Shown: positions 1 through 9,113, counted from the stretch's first letter. The stretch: DNA of 64,000 nt from Beijerinckiaceae bacterium (GCA_004564215.1 CP024846.1:868001-932000), one strand, 5' to 3'. Made by a program: numbers and translations. The notes: a model not told the origin generated them from the sequence alone.

Positions 1-1
1 T

Positions 2-532
2 CCGCCGGAAAGCCGGCTGCTCATGGGCGCAGTTGCGATGAAGGCCGTTGCTTTGGCGGCCCATCGCTTCCCCGCCTTTAATGGATTTTATCTTGACGAG
101 AAGTTCGAACCATCTTCCGCCGTCCATGTAGGCATGGCGATCGCCATTCGCGGCGGAGGTTTGGCTGCGCCCGCGATTCACGATGCGAACCGGCTTTCGT
201 GCGATGCCCTCATGGCGTCGATGCGCGATCTGGTGGCACGCATGCGGTCCGGCCGCATCCGCAGCTCCGAGATCGCTGATGCGACCATCACCGTCTCAAG
301 TCTCGGCGAACGCGGAGTCGAGGCGCTCTACGGCATCATTTATCCGCCCCAAGTGGCAATCGTCGGGGTCGGCAAGGTTGTGGCACGGCCTTGGATCGTC
401 GATGATGCAATCGTCCCACGTTCCATCGTGACCATAACGCTTTCGGGCGATCACAGGGTCAGCGATGGCCATGCTGGCGCATTGTTCTTGGCCGAAATCG
501 GCAAGCTTCTGCAGGAGCCGGATCAATTATGA
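2..532 (+). CDS. 2-oxoacid dehydrogenase E2 acyltransferase, C-terminal catalytic part (truncated by window edge)
   Basis: The reading frame is open from base 2, so the true start and any lipoyl and E1/E3-binding domains lie outside the window. What remains is the chloramphenicol-acetyltransferase-like catalytic domain. It shows the GAVAMKAVALAA segment, an ITVSSLGERG segment and, near the end, the DHRVSDG motif that carries the catalytic histidine of dihydrolipoamide acyltransferases. These enzymes move an acyl group from lipoate to coenzyme A in pyruvate or branched-chain dehydrogenase complexes; the substrate cannot be told from this fragment. The stop overlaps the ATG of the acyl carrier protein gene (ATGA), so translational coupling is likely. 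The E1 genes are probably just upstream of the window (inference). Confidence 0.9.
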   Translation, partial: PPESRLLMGAVAMKAVALAAHRFPAFNGFYLDEKFEPSSAVHVGMAIAIRGGGLAAPAIHDANRLSCDALMASMRDLVARMRSGRIRSSEIADATITVSSLGERGVEALYGIIYPPQVAIVGVGKVVARPWIVDDAIVPRSIVTITLSGDHRVSDGHAGALFLAEIGKLLQEPDQL

Positions 533-774
533 GCGATCTCGACATTGGCGCGGTGCTGCGGGAGGAGCTCGGAAACATTGCGCCGGAAATCGATATGAAT
601 TCGGTCGATCCGTCGGCGGACCTGCGCGAAGCACTCGACATCGATTCCATGGACTTCCTAAACTTTATTACCGCCATCCACCAACGTCTGGGGGTAAGCA
701 TTCCGGAGATCGATTATCCAAAGCTCATGACCCTCGACGGAGCCGTCAGCTACCTTAAGACGAAACTCCGGTGA
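529..774 (+). CDS. acyl carrier protein
   Basis: An 81-residue acidic four-helix carrier protein with the motif DIDSMDFLNF. Ser40 is the expected 4'-phosphopantetheine attachment site. The start codon overlaps the stop of the E2 gene by the ATGA arrangement, and a terminator-like hairpin follows, so the pair looks like the end of one operon. This is not the housekeeping fatty-acid AcpP context, because no fab genes are nearby. Its position directly after a 2-oxoacid dehydrogenase E2 suggests a dedicated role in accepting or presenting acyl groups made by that complex, but this is inference and no partner enzyme is visible here. Confidence 0.9.
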   Translation: MSDLDIGAVLREELGNIAPEIDMNSVDPSADLREALDIDSMDFLNFITAIHQRLGVSIPEIDYPKLMTLDGAVSYLKTKLR

Positions 775-780
775 TATACG

Positions 781-801
781 CGGGGTGTAACCCCGGTTTT
801 T
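781..801 (+). terminator. rho-independent terminator after the E2-acp genes
   Basis: A six-base-pair stem CGGGGT/ACCCCG with a GTA loop is followed by G and five T residues. It starts seven bases after the acp stop codon and separates acp from the convergent ybhB gene. Confidence 0.75.
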
Positions 802-819
802 GGATCTACCTGTGAATTC

Positions 820-1290
820 TCATCTCTCGTAAATTCCAACAATGCCTGCCTCGGCGAGCACATATTTGCGCGCCTCGCGTTCGACCTCGCGGCAGGATGG
901 TTCTTTGCGCAGCGGCAAATGATCCAGCGAGAGCGCAAGCAGCTGAAATTGATAGTGGTGAGGCCCGTGACGGTGTGGCTGGCACGGACCGCCATAACCT
1001 AACCGATTGAAATCATTGATTGCCTGCTTGAGCCCCTCCTTTTCGCAGTTTCGATCGAACCCTTGCGCGAGACCCATTCGGTTGGCCGGAATGTCGTAAA
1101 GAGCCCAATGATGAAAAGTGCCCGACGGAGCATCGGGATCATCGCAGAGAAGCACGAAGCTGCGGGTCTCTGTTGGCGCCCCGCCCCATTGAAACGGCGG
1201 GGATAGATCCTCTCCGTCACAGGTGTAGCGAGAGGGAATTGTCCCGCCATTAAAAAAGGCGCTCGAGCTGAGCTGCAAAGCAGCCTCCAT
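820..1290 (-). CDS. YbhB/YbcL family Raf kinase inhibitor-like protein (PEBP fold)
   Basis: A phosphatidylethanolamine-binding-protein fold, about 156 residues from the start chosen here. The diagnostic ligand-pocket motif DPDAPSGTFHHW is present, followed by GYGGPCQP and the HGPHHYQF segment typical of bacterial YbhB/YbcL proteins. The molecular function of the bacterial family is poorly defined. The frame stays open upstream to a GTG at 1341, but that start would lie inside an FNR-type palindrome; the ATG at 1290 is preferred, although no clear Shine-Dalgarno precedes it. The gene diverges from the archease gene and shares its promoter region, so it may belong to the same oxygen-responsive group. 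Confidence 0.85.
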   Translation of the reverse strand: MEAALQLSSSAFFNGGTIPSRYTCDGEDLSPPFQWGGAPTETRSFVLLCDDPDAPSGTFHHWALYDIPANRMGLAQGFDRNCEKEGLKQAINDFNRLGYGGPCQPHRHGPHHYQFQLLALSLDHLPLRKEPSCREVEREARKYVLAEAGIVGIYER

Positions 1291-1334
1291 CACATCGCAT
1301 TGTAAGCATTCTGCACTTCCGTCGTTTGAATAGT

Positions 1335-1348
1335 TTGACACGGGTCAA
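1335..1348. promoter_or_regulatory. FNR/FixK-type binding site (perfect palindrome)
   Basis: The sequence TTGACACGGGTCAA has perfect TTGAC/GTCAA half-sites with a four-base spacer, matching the TTGAY-N4-RTCAA consensus of FNR/FixK/Dnr regulators. It lies between divergent ybhB and archease. A TATATG hexamer at 1369-1374 is about 30 bp from the palindrome centre, close to the spacing of class II FNR promoters driving the archease direction. Confidence 0.7.
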
Positions 1349-1489
1349 TCTCCACATGCAGATTGAGGTATATGAAGACCATAATATGCTTTCAGTCCCC
1401 TATATGTTTCAGCACGGCAATGGCAGCACGTTTCAATCGGAAATGGTCACGGTGATGAGCGTGAAAGAAGAGGGAGCAGGCGCGTCCGC

Positions 1490-1954
1490 ATGCGACACAA
1501 AGAGGATCGCCGCGACCCATGCCCCAAAGCGCTCGTGAGCGTGCCAGGATGGGAACATTTTCCGCATGATGCCGACCTCGGCCTGTGCGGCTGGGGCGCG
1601 ACCGTAGCGGAAGCGTTCGAACAAGCCGGGCACGCGCTGACGGCGGCAATAACCGATGCAGCTGTCATACCCCGTACCTCGGTCGAAGTGCGTTGCGAAG
1701 CACCGGACATCGAACTTCTATTCGTCGAATGGCTCAATGCGATCATTTACGAAATGGCGGTCAGGCACATGCTGTTTGACAGTTTTGCTGTTCATATCGA
1801 GGGCGAACGGCTCGAAGGCAAGCTTCAGGGCGAGCCGATCGATGTCCGGCGGCACGCTCCCGCTTGCGAACCCAAAGGGGCAACCTATACGGCGCTGAAG
1901 GTCGCCAAATCGCCCAACGGCATATGGTCCGCAGCCTGCATCGTCGACGTCTAG
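1490..1954 (+). CDS. archease (RtcB activator)
   Basis: A 154-residue archease-family protein. It has the N-terminal signature WEHFPHDADLGLCGWG, whose acidic and histidine residues bind divalent metal, and the C-terminal GATYTALKV and CIVDV segments. Archease binds the tRNA/RNA ligase RtcB and accelerates its guanylylation and turnover, and rtcB is the next gene, 77 bp downstream. A GTG at 1535 is a possible shorter start that would begin just before the conserved core. The FNR-type site lies 142 bp upstream of the annotated start, so the archease-rtcB pair is probably induced by low oxygen or a related signal (inference). Confidence 0.92.
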   Translation: MRHKEDRRDPCPKALVSVPGWEHFPHDADLGLCGWGATVAEAFEQAGHALTAAITDAAVIPRTSVEVRCEAPDIELLFVEWLNAIIYEMAVRHMLFDSFAVHIEGERLEGKLQGEPIDVRRHAPACEPKGATYTALKVAKSPNGIWSAACIVDV

Positions 1955-1986
1955 AACAGGATTACCAATTTGAGTGGAGCATTCTT

Positions 1987-2014
1987 CATAGGCACGTCCA
2001 CATAGGCACGTCCA
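1987..2014 (+). repeat. 14-bp tandem duplication upstream of rtcB
   Basis: The 14-bp unit CATAGGCACGTCCA occurs twice in direct succession immediately before the rtcB start region. It looks like a recent slippage duplication that lengthens the archease-rtcB spacer. No function is evident. Confidence 0.8.
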
Positions 2015-2031
2015 CGACTTAATGACCGCAC

Positions 2032-3504
2032 ATGATCCCGCTCGAAGCGGGACCTGCTTTAGCCGAGATAGCGATGGATCCTGCTCTTTTTACTCGTGTC
2101 GATCCGACGACATGGCGGGTTGAGCCAACCGGCCGGATGCGCGTGCCTGCGATCATCTATGCGGATGAGGACCTCATTCGTGGCATGGACGACAAAGTCT
2201 TTGCGCAGGCCACAAATGTCGCAATGCTTCCCGGCATTATCGGTGCCTCCTATGCCATGCCCGATGCGCACTGGGGGTATGGCTTTCCGATCGGCGGTGT
2301 AGCGGCATTCGATCCGGCGCAGGGCGGCATTGTTTCGGCAGGAGGGGTCGGATTCGATATCTCCTGTGGCGTGCGCACCATGCTGACCGGCCTTTCCGTA
2401 TCGGACATCATGAATGTGCAGAAGTCGCTTGCCGACTCGCTGTTTCAAAACATTCCAGCAGGCGTTGGGAGCAAGAGCGCCATCCGCCTCGACCTGATCG
2501 AGATGGATCTGATGCTGGCTGGTGGCGCGCGCTGGGCGGTCGAACGGGGCTGGGGAGAATGGCGCGACCTCGAGCGGATCGAGGAAAGAGGCACAATGGC
2601 CGGCGCCAAGCCCGAAATGGTCTCCGAACGCGCCAAGGAAAGGCAGCGTCGGGAGATGGGCACGCTCGGCTCGGGCAACCATTACCTTGAAGTCCAAGCT
2701 GTCGCCGAGATCCTTGACGCCTCCGTCGCTGATGCCTTCGGCCTCCTGAAAGACCAGGTCGTCGTCACGATCCATTGCGGCTCGCGCGGGCTCGGGCACC
2801 AGATCGGCACTGAGTTCCTGAAAGAAATGGTGATGACCGCGAAAGAGTCAGGCATTGAGCTTCCAGATCGCGAACTCGCCTGCGCACCGATCCATTCGGA
2901 AGTTGGGCAGCGCTATCTCGGTGCCATGCGCGCGGCGATTAATTGCGCGCTTGCCAACCGCGAAATCCTCGGCCACAATGCGAGGCGCGTGTTCGGACAT
3001 TTCTTCCCGGATTGCGCCTTGCGCCTGCTTTTCGACGTCTCGCACAATACGTGCAAGGTCGAGATGCATGTCGTAGACGGAAAGCGGCGCGAACTCTTTG
3101 TTCATCGCAAAGGTGCGACCCGGGCCTTTGGCCCCGGCCATGAAAGCCTTCCAAAGGCTCTGCGATCGATTGGTCAGCCCGTGCTCATTGGCGGCAGCAT
3201 GGGGACGAGTTCATATATCCTGGTGGGCGAGGCGACGAGCGAAGCGAAGGCATTTTCATCCGCCTGCCATGGCGCTGGGCGTGCCCTCTCCCGGCACGAG
3301 GCGCTTAGACGTTGGAGCGGCCGCAAGATCGTCGATGATCTTGCTGCGAACGGCATTCTGATACGGAGTCCGTCGACCCGCGGCGTTGCGGAAGAAGCGC
3401 CTGGTGCCTACAAAGATGTCACTGCAGTCGTGGCCGCCGCCGAACAGGCAGGCCTCGCCCGAAGAGTGGCGCGCCTCAAGCCTCTCATTTGCATCAAAGG
3501 GTGA
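2032..3504 (+). CDS. rtcB: RNA-splicing ligase RtcB
   Basis: A 490-residue GTP/Mn(II)-dependent RNA ligase joining 2',3'-cyclic-phosphate or 3'-phosphate ends to 5'-OH ends. The family motifs are all present: DAHWGYGFPIGG, GGVGFDISCGVR with metal ligands Asp109 and Cys112, GSGNHYLE with Asn216-His217, HCGSRGLGH with His248, HRKGATRAFGPG, and CHGAGR, where His413 is the expected guanylylated residue. The ATG at 2032 is used; a second in-frame ATG at 2074 (MDPALFTR) would remove 14 poorly conserved residues. With the upstream archease it forms a complete RNA repair/tRNA maturation pair. The neighbouring genes suggest stress-induced RNA repair rather than tRNA splicing, which is an inference. 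Confidence 0.96.
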   Translation: MIPLEAGPALAEIAMDPALFTRVDPTTWRVEPTGRMRVPAIIYADEDLIRGMDDKVFAQATNVAMLPGIIGASYAMPDAHWGYGFPIGGVAAFDPAQGGIVSAGGVGFDISCGVRTMLTGLSVSDIMNVQKSLADSLFQNIPAGVGSKSAIRLDLIEMDLMLAGGARWAVERGWGEWRDLERIEERGTMAGAKPEMVSERAKERQRREMGTLGSGNHYLEVQAVAEILDASVADAFGLLKDQVVVTIHCGSRGLGHQIGTEFLKEMVMTAKESGIELPDRELACAPIHSEVGQRYLGAMRAAINCALANREILGHNARRVFGHFFPDCALRLLFDVSHNTCKVEMHVVDGKRRELFVHRKGATRAFGPGHESLPKALRSIGQPVLIGGSMGTSSYILVGEATSEAKAFSSACHGAGRALSRHEALRRWSGRKIVDDLAANGILIRSPSTRGVAEEAPGAYKDVTAVVAAAEQAGLARRVARLKPLICIKG

Positions 3505-3775
3505 TAAGTAAATTCGGTTTCAATCTCATATCAGTCGTGTAGGCGGTAGCGGACGTCTCGAGCGCTACTGCGGTGTGCCGGCGTCGGTCGGATGGATGCT
3601 CGCCAACGCCATGAGTTTCGTGAGGCCGCTTGCTTCTGACCCCACTTTTTACCGGCTTCAACCAAAGTGATCATCGGAAGCCGTAGCCGGACAGGTGATG
3701 AATTTTGGTGCCGGTCTGGTGCTCGCGTCCCTCAAGGCGTAATTTCCAATACGAAATCGAGCTGGAGGATGGCTC
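3505..3775. other. intergenic region before the protease gene
   Basis: This 271-bp gap holds no recognisable gene. One frame (3512-3670, plus strand) is open for about 52 codons and ends in TGA but lacks a good start codon; it may be a remnant. A GGAGG-like ribosome binding site precedes the gene at 3776. No FNR-type palindrome was found here. Confidence 0.4.
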
Positions 3776-4867
3776 ATGTCCTGGTCCCTGACGATCGGCC
3801 GCTTTGGTGCAACGACCGTGCGGGTTCATCTCACCTTTTTTCTCCTCCTTGCTTGGATCGGCGTCAGCGCCTGGCAGAAGGGAGGCCTTCCGGCGGCGCG
3901 CGATAGCGTGCTCTTCATTGCGCTCCTCTTTTCCTGTGTCGTCCTCCACGAATTCGGCCACATCCTCATGGCGCGGCGTTTCGGGATCGAGACGCCGGAG
4001 GTGATCTTGCTGCCGATCGGGGGAGTGGCGCTCATGCCACGCATGCCGCAGAAGCCTTCGCAGGAACTCGCGGTTGCGATCGCGGGACCGATGGTGAACA
4101 TCGTTATCGCCTTTCTTCTCTTCCTCGTCCTCGGAACGATTCAACCCGATGATTTGACGCGGATTGATGATCCACGCGTCTCCTTTCTCGCGCGGCTCGC
4201 CGCCGCCAACGTCTTTCTGGTTCTCTTCAACATGATTCCCGCTTTCCCGATGGACGGCGGCCGTGTCCTACGCGCGCTCCTCGCCATGAAACTCGGGGGA
4301 GCCAGAGCAACACGTCTCGCCGCCTTCATTGGGCAGGCCTTCGCATTTGTGCTTGGCTTTCTTGGCCTCTTCGGTAATCCGCTCCTCGTCTTCATTGCGA
4401 TCTTCGTTTATATCGCCGCAGCGGGAGAAGCGCAGATGACCGCCTTCAACGAGGCGGCACGCGGGCTTTCCGTGGGCGACGCAATGGAGACGCGTTTCAA
4501 CGCGATCCCGGTCGAAGCGAACTTGGCCACGGCGATCGAAATGCTGCTCGCGACCGCGCAGCATGAATTTCCAGTGGTGGACGCTTTCGGAAAGCCGGTC
4601 GGCCTCCTCGTGCGCGAAGACATACTCTCGGCGCTGAAGGACCACGACCGTGAGGCGGCAATCACTGCTTTTATGCGCGCGCCAGTCGAGACTGTGGGGA
4701 GCGCATCCCCACTTGAAGAGGTGCTCGACCGGCTCCACGGATCGCAAGCCGCTTTGGCCGTCACCGATTCCAAAGGGATCCTCGTCGGTCTCCTCACGCG
4801 TCAGAACCTTGCTGAGATGATGATCATCAAGACCAAGCGGCCCAACTGGCGCTTCGATCGTGGCTGA
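3776..4867 (+). CDS. M50 family site-2 protease with C-terminal CBS domain pair
   Basis: A 363-residue polytopic intramembrane zinc metalloprotease. HEFGH at residues 58-62 supplies two zinc ligands and the catalytic glutamate. NMIPAFPMDGGR around residue 152-163 supplies the third ligand, Asp160. Several hydrophobic segments surround these motifs. Residues from about 230 to the end carry two CBS motifs, which in this subfamily (Sll0862/MJ0392-like) sense adenine nucleotides and gate the protease. Typical substrates are membrane-bound anti-sigma factors or other regulators; the one here is unknown. A clear GGAGG precedes the start. It sits between rtcB and PEP synthase on the same strand, so it is probably part of the same stress-related cluster. 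Confidence 0.93.
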   Translation: MSWSLTIGRFGATTVRVHLTFFLLLAWIGVSAWQKGGLPAARDSVLFIALLFSCVVLHEFGHILMARRFGIETPEVILLPIGGVALMPRMPQKPSQELAVAIAGPMVNIVIAFLLFLVLGTIQPDDLTRIDDPRVSFLARLAAANVFLVLFNMIPAFPMDGGRVLRALLAMKLGGARATRLAAFIGQAFAFVLGFLGLFGNPLLVFIAIFVYIAAAGEAQMTAFNEAARGLSVGDAMETRFNAIPVEANLATAIEMLLATAQHEFPVVDAFGKPVGLLVREDILSALKDHDREAAITAFMRAPVETVGSASPLEEVLDRLHGSQAALAVTDSKGILVGLLTRQNLAEMMIIKTKRPNWRFDRG

Positions 4868-4967
4868 GCAGTGATGGCGCTCCGCGCATTCGGAGTGGCT
4901 GCCGCGCTGTGCAAGCCAAGTCGTGATCATCCAAACGACTTCAACACCTCACGAAGGGGTAACTCCA

Positions 4968-7379
4968 ATGGTATTGTCTTCTCCCCATGTCTGCTGGTTT
5001 GAAACGCTCCGGCTTGAAGATGTTCCCCTGGTCGGCGGCAAGAATGCCTCTCTGGGTGAGCTTTACCGTGAGTTGGGTGAGGCGGGTGTCAAGGTGCCGA
5101 ATGGCTTCGCCCTAACGGTCGCAGCCTATGCCGACGCATTGTCATCGGCAAAGGCATGGGCTGGCCTGCATACGCTGCTGGACGATCTCGACATTGCTGA
5201 CGTCGACTTGCTGGCGGAGCGAGCCGCGCAAGCGCGCAAGATTGTCTACGACGCCACCGGCAACGCCAAACTTCGTGCGAACATGGAGGCGGCCTATCGC
5301 CGGCTCGAGACGCAATATGGTACCGGCGTTGCAGTGGCTGTGCGCAGCTCGGCTACCGCCGAGGATCTGCCGACTGCGAGCTTTGCCGGACAGCATGAAA
5401 GTTATCTCAACATTCGCGGCGCGGATGATCTTTTCGAGGCCTGTCGCCTCTGCTTCGCCTCGGTGTTCACCGACCGCGCCATCGTCTACCGCGCGAACAA
5501 TGGGTTTGACCATTTCAAGGTCGGGCTCTCGGTCGGCGTGATGAAAATGGTGCGCTCGGATCGCGCGAGTAGTGGCGTGATCTTCACGCTCGATACGGAG
5601 TCCGGCTTCCGCGATGTGGTGTTCATCACGGGCATCTATGGGCTCGGAGAGAACCTCGTACAGGGCAAGGTGGAGCCGGACGAGTTCCACGTGCACAAGC
5701 CGACCTTCCAGCAGGGATATCGCGCCGTGCTGCGCCGCTCGCTCGGACAAAAGCAGCTGCGCCTCATATATGCGGAAGGCCATACCGGATCGACCACCCG
5801 CAATGTTTCCACTACCGAGGCCGAGCGGGCCTGCTTCTGCATCGAGGATGGTGAGGTGCTGAAGCTCGCCGACTATGCTATCCGCGTCGAGGAGCACTAC
5901 TCGCACCGCGCGGGCCATGCCGAGCCGATGGATATTGAATGGGCGAAGGACGCCGACGACGGCGGACTCTACATCGTGCAGGCGCGCCCGGAGACCGTGG
6001 CCTCCCAGCGCTCGACAAGCGTGTTTGAGACTTACACGCTGACAGGCAGCGGTAGGTTACTTCTGTCCGGCAGCGCCATCGGCGAGAAGATTGGTACCGG
6101 TATCGTGCGCGTCGTTAATGGGACCGCGGACCTACACAGCTTCCAGCCTGGAGAGGTTCTGGTTGCGAGCTCGACAAGTCCCGACTGGGAACCCGTGATG
6201 AAGACGGCCGGCGCGATCATCACTGATCACGGCGGACGCACCTGCCACGCGGCGATTGTCGCGCGCGAACTCGGCGTGCCCGCCGTGGTGGGAGCGAAGA
6301 CTGCCACACGCGCGTTACACAATGGCGAACGCGTCACCGTCTCCTGCGCGGGTGGCGAGGTGGGCGCGGTCTATGAAGGCGAGATATCGTTCGAGGTCGC
6401 ACGTCTGCCTGCTAGCGCCTTGGCGCTGCCGAAAACTGAGATCATGATAAACTTGGGCAATCCAGATCTTGCGTTTCGCAACGCCATGATGCCAAACGCC
6501 GGCGTTGGCCTGGCCCGCATGGAATTCATCATTAGTGAGCATATCGGTATCCACCCGATGGCGCTGGTGCATCCCGAGAAAGTCGCGGGGCCGGATATGG
6601 AGCGGATCCGCGCCGTCACCCGTAACTTCGACTCGCCACGCGAGTTTTTTGTCCGCACGTTGGCTGAGGGCGTCGGTACGATCGCCGCCGCATTCTACCC
6701 CAAGCCGGTGATCATTCGGCTTTCGGACTTCAAGACCAACGAATACGCGCAGTTGATCGGCGGTGCTGCATTCGAACCGCGGGAGGCCAATCCGATGCTC
6801 GGCTTCCGCGGCGCGTCACGCTATGCTCATCCCGCCTATGCCGATGGCTTCGCCCTGGAGTGTGCCTCGCTGCGCCGTGTCCGCGAAGAGATGGGGCTGA
6901 CTAATCTCCGGGTCATGGTGCCCTTCTGCCGCCGCGTGACCGAAGCCGAGCGCGTGCTACAGGTGATGGCGCAGCATGGTCTCGAACGCGGTCGCAACGG
7001 TCTGGAGATCTATGTGATGTGCGAGATCCCGAACAATGTCATCCAGGTGGATGCGTTCGCTGCCATATTCGACGGGTTCTCGATTGGCTCTAACGACCTG
7101 ACGCAGCTCACGCTCGGCGTGGACCGCGATTCCGAAATCGTAGCGTTCGATTTCGACGAGCGCGATCCGGGCATGTTGGAAATGCTGCGGCTGGCCGTTA
7201 CAGGGGCGAAGCGGAATGGCCGGCACGTCGGCATTTGCGGCGAGGCTCCGGCGAACTACCCGGAGATCGCTCAATTTCTCACCGGCCTCGGCATCGACTC
7301 GATCAGTGTCAATCCCTCGAGCCTGGTGCGCACCATCGCCGTGGTGCGCGAGGCAGAACAGTCGGGGGGAGGGAAGTGA
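4968..7379 (+). CDS. ppsA: phosphoenolpyruvate synthase
   Basis: About 803 residues, close to the 792 of E. coli PpsA. It converts pyruvate, ATP and water to PEP, AMP and phosphate. Seen in order: an N-terminal ATP-binding domain (GGKNASLGEL, VAVRSSATAEDLPTASFAGQ), the phosphohistidine swivel domain with TDHGGRTCHAAIVAREL (His427 from this start), and the C-terminal PEP/pyruvate barrel with FSIGSNDLTQL and GICGEAP. The frame is open from an ATG at 4923, but the ATG at 4968 has AAGGGG upstream and precedes the conserved start of the family, so it is preferred. Placement with a 2-oxoacid dehydrogenase and stress genes fits a switch in pyruvate use under low oxygen or energy stress (inference). 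Confidence 0.95.
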   Translation: MVLSSPHVCWFETLRLEDVPLVGGKNASLGELYRELGEAGVKVPNGFALTVAAYADALSSAKAWAGLHTLLDDLDIADVDLLAERAAQARKIVYDATGNAKLRANMEAAYRRLETQYGTGVAVAVRSSATAEDLPTASFAGQHESYLNIRGADDLFEACRLCFASVFTDRAIVYRANNGFDHFKVGLSVGVMKMVRSDRASSGVIFTLDTESGFRDVVFITGIYGLGENLVQGKVEPDEFHVHKPTFQQGYRAVLRRSLGQKQLRLIYAEGHTGSTTRNVSTTEAERACFCIEDGEVLKLADYAIRVEEHYSHRAGHAEPMDIEWAKDADDGGLYIVQARPETVASQRSTSVFETYTLTGSGRLLLSGSAIGEKIGTGIVRVVNGTADLHSFQPGEVLVASSTSPDWEPVMKTAGAIITDHGGRTCHAAIVARELGVPAVVGAKTATRALHNGERVTVSCAGGEVGAVYEGEISFEVARLPASALALPKTEIMINLGNPDLAFRNAMMPNAGVGLARMEFIISEHIGIHPMALVHPEKVAGPDMERIRAVTRNFDSPREFFVRTLAEGVGTIAAAFYPKPVIIRLSDFKTNEYAQLIGGAAFEPREANPMLGFRGASRYAHPAYADGFALECASLRRVREEMGLTNLRVMVPFCRRVTEAERVLQVMAQHGLERGRNGLEIYVMCEIPNNVIQVDAFAAIFDGFSIGSNDLTQLTLGVDRDSEIVAFDFDERDPGMLEMLRLAVTGAKRNGRHVGICGEAPANYPEIAQFLTGLGIDSISVNPSSLVRTIAVVREAEQSGGGK

Positions 7380-7463
7380 GGTTGTGGCTGTCCTGCTTAA
7401 AGCAATAGATCAGGTCCGGTTATTTACAAGCAAGTCCGCATCGGACTTTGGGCAAGAAGACTG

Positions 7464-7487
7464 CTGCGCTGACAAAGGCCAGCGCAG
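7464..7487 (+). terminator. hairpin after ppsA
   Basis: A perfect eight-base-pair stem CTGCGCTG/CAGCGCAG with an eight-base loop lies between the convergent ppsA and porin genes. It lacks a clear T tract, so it is only a candidate terminator. Confidence 0.45.
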
Positions 7488-7523
7488 AGGCCAACACTTT
7501 CGCCGTCGCTGAGAGCCAAGCGA

Positions 7524-9113
7524 TCAGAATGCGCGTTGAACACGAAGGCGTCCTTCGTACTCGCTAGCGTTGGCTTTGAATTTCGGCAGTCCAGCGGCGG
7601 TAAGGCTCCCTGGACCGAAATCCGGAGCAAGGCCAACTGGCCGCGTCTGGTTCAAGTGAATATACGTCAACTCGGTGCCGATATCGAAGCCCTTGAGCGG
7701 CGTCCAGACGAGGTTGGTACCGACACGTGATTCCTTCAGGTTGGATACGCCGACCGCGCCGCCGAAGCCGTTGAGCGCGTTTTGCGAATAATCCACCTGC
7801 AGATACGAGCCAAAGATCGCCGAACTCAGGGTCGGGATCCAATAGTGCTTGTAGGCGGCCGTGACGTCCCAGCCCGCTTGCTGTTCGCAGGAGCGGCTGC
7901 CGGTGAAGATGCAGTCCGAATTGCTTTGCGGATTCCAGCCATAGCCGTAGTCCATTGGCACAAACCCGTCGCCCGCGTAGCGATTTGCATTGACCGCGCC
8001 ATAGTTAAACCCAAGATTGGTGCCGGCGACATAGCCGAAAGCGCCTTTTTCATAAGCCGCCTGCAGCCAGAACTTGTCGCCGGGCGAGATGAAATCGGCC
8101 TTTAACTGAATACCGCCTTGAACCGCGAAGCCATAGGAATTGTTGACCATGGCCGGGAATGCATAGGCCGTCGGCGGCGTGGCAAGAGCGGTAGCCCCGA
8201 AGAGGCTGGCCCGGACCTGATGCGCCGCCGCCGACACTTGCACCGCGCCCCAGGGCTGGTCCAGGCGGAGATTGCCGACGATTTCCGGCATGCGCGCGCC
8301 CGCAGGCTGGGCCTGGAACGAGGTACCCGTTATGCCGCCGACATTGATCGCCGCCGCGGCGGTGCTCGCAATCGTGCTGCCAATCGCGACGCGCCGCGAT
8401 GGCTGATCTTCGAAGGAGATCGACGCCGAGAAACCGCCGTCGAACGTCGCCGTGTAGGCGAGCAACGCGACAGTAGCATTGGAACCGCGCAAGGGAGCGT
8501 AATTGTAGGCATCGGCGTAGAAATCGAACATCGATTGGGCGCGGCCCGCGGTCAGGCCGGCGAATTGAATGAAGGCCTTGTTGACGATTGTTGTCTCGCG
8601 CTGCGCCGTCGATCCAGCCGATGTGTTGAACACATTTGGTGACAGGTATGCAAGGCTCCCCCTCGCGGAATTGCCGCCGGAGCCATAATAGGCATCGACC
8701 CGCGCGAAGGCCCGCAAGGCACCCCAAGGTGACTTTGTCCTGGCATCGAGTTCAACGCGGCCCAATGCATTGAAGTGGGTCGCATCACGCGATCGCGCAT
8801 TGCTGTACTGGCTTGGTGATGGAACGTAGCCCATGATCGGTCGTGGCGTGCCATTAGCGTAGAAGCTCGGCCCCAAGATACTGTAGGACGGATCGAAACC
8901 ACGCAACTCGGTTAGCACCAAGCCGCCGACCCTGAGACACGTCTCTGTGCCTGGAATGTAGAAAAAGCCGGCCCCATAGGCGTCGCAGATACGGACATAT
9001 TCGATCGGCGCGGCTTCCCGCACCGGAAGATCGGCGGCACGGGCACCTGATGTCCCAATGACCCACGTCAAGGCCGCGGCTGAACCCAGAAGAAGGCCCT
9101 TAACACGGGTCAT
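7524..9113 (-). CDS. outer-membrane porin (alphaproteobacterial Porin_2 family)
   Basis: A 529-residue secreted beta-barrel. The N-terminus [17 protein letters not shown] and following residues form a Sec signal peptide with likely cleavage after ARA, before [21 protein letters not shown]. That mature start is characteristic of Rhizobiales Porin_2 porins. The final residue is phenylalanine, as expected for outer-membrane assembly by the BAM complex. It should form a general diffusion channel. It lies 174 bp downstream of feoC on the same strand; the gap is long enough for its own promoter. Nothing shows whether it is specific for iron. Confidence 0.92.
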   Translation of the reverse strand: MTRVKGLLLGSAAALTWVIGTSGARAADLPVREAAPIEYVRICDAYGAGFFYIPGTETCLRVGGLVLTELRGFDPSYSILGPSFYANGTPRPIMGYVPSPSQYSNARSRDATHFNALGRVELDARTKSPWGALRAFARVDAYYGSGGNSARGSLAYLSPNVFNTSAGSTAQRETTIVNKAFIQFAGLTAGRAQSMFDFYADAYNYAPLRGSNATVALLAYTATFDGGFSASISFEDQPSRRVAIGSTIASTAAAAINVGGITGTSFQAQPAGARMPEIVGNLRLDQPWGAVQVSAAAHQVRASLFGATALATPPTAYAFPAMVNNSYGFAVQGGIQLKADFISPGDKFWLQAAYEKGAFGYVAGTNLGFNYGAVNANRYAGDGFVPMDYGYGWNPQSNSDCIFTGSRSCEQQAGWDVTAAYKHYWIPTLSSAIFGSYLQVDYSQNALNGFGGAVGVSNLKESRVGTNLVWTPLKGFDIGTELTYIHLNQTRPVGLAPDFGPGSLTAAGLPKFKANASEYEGRLRVQRAF

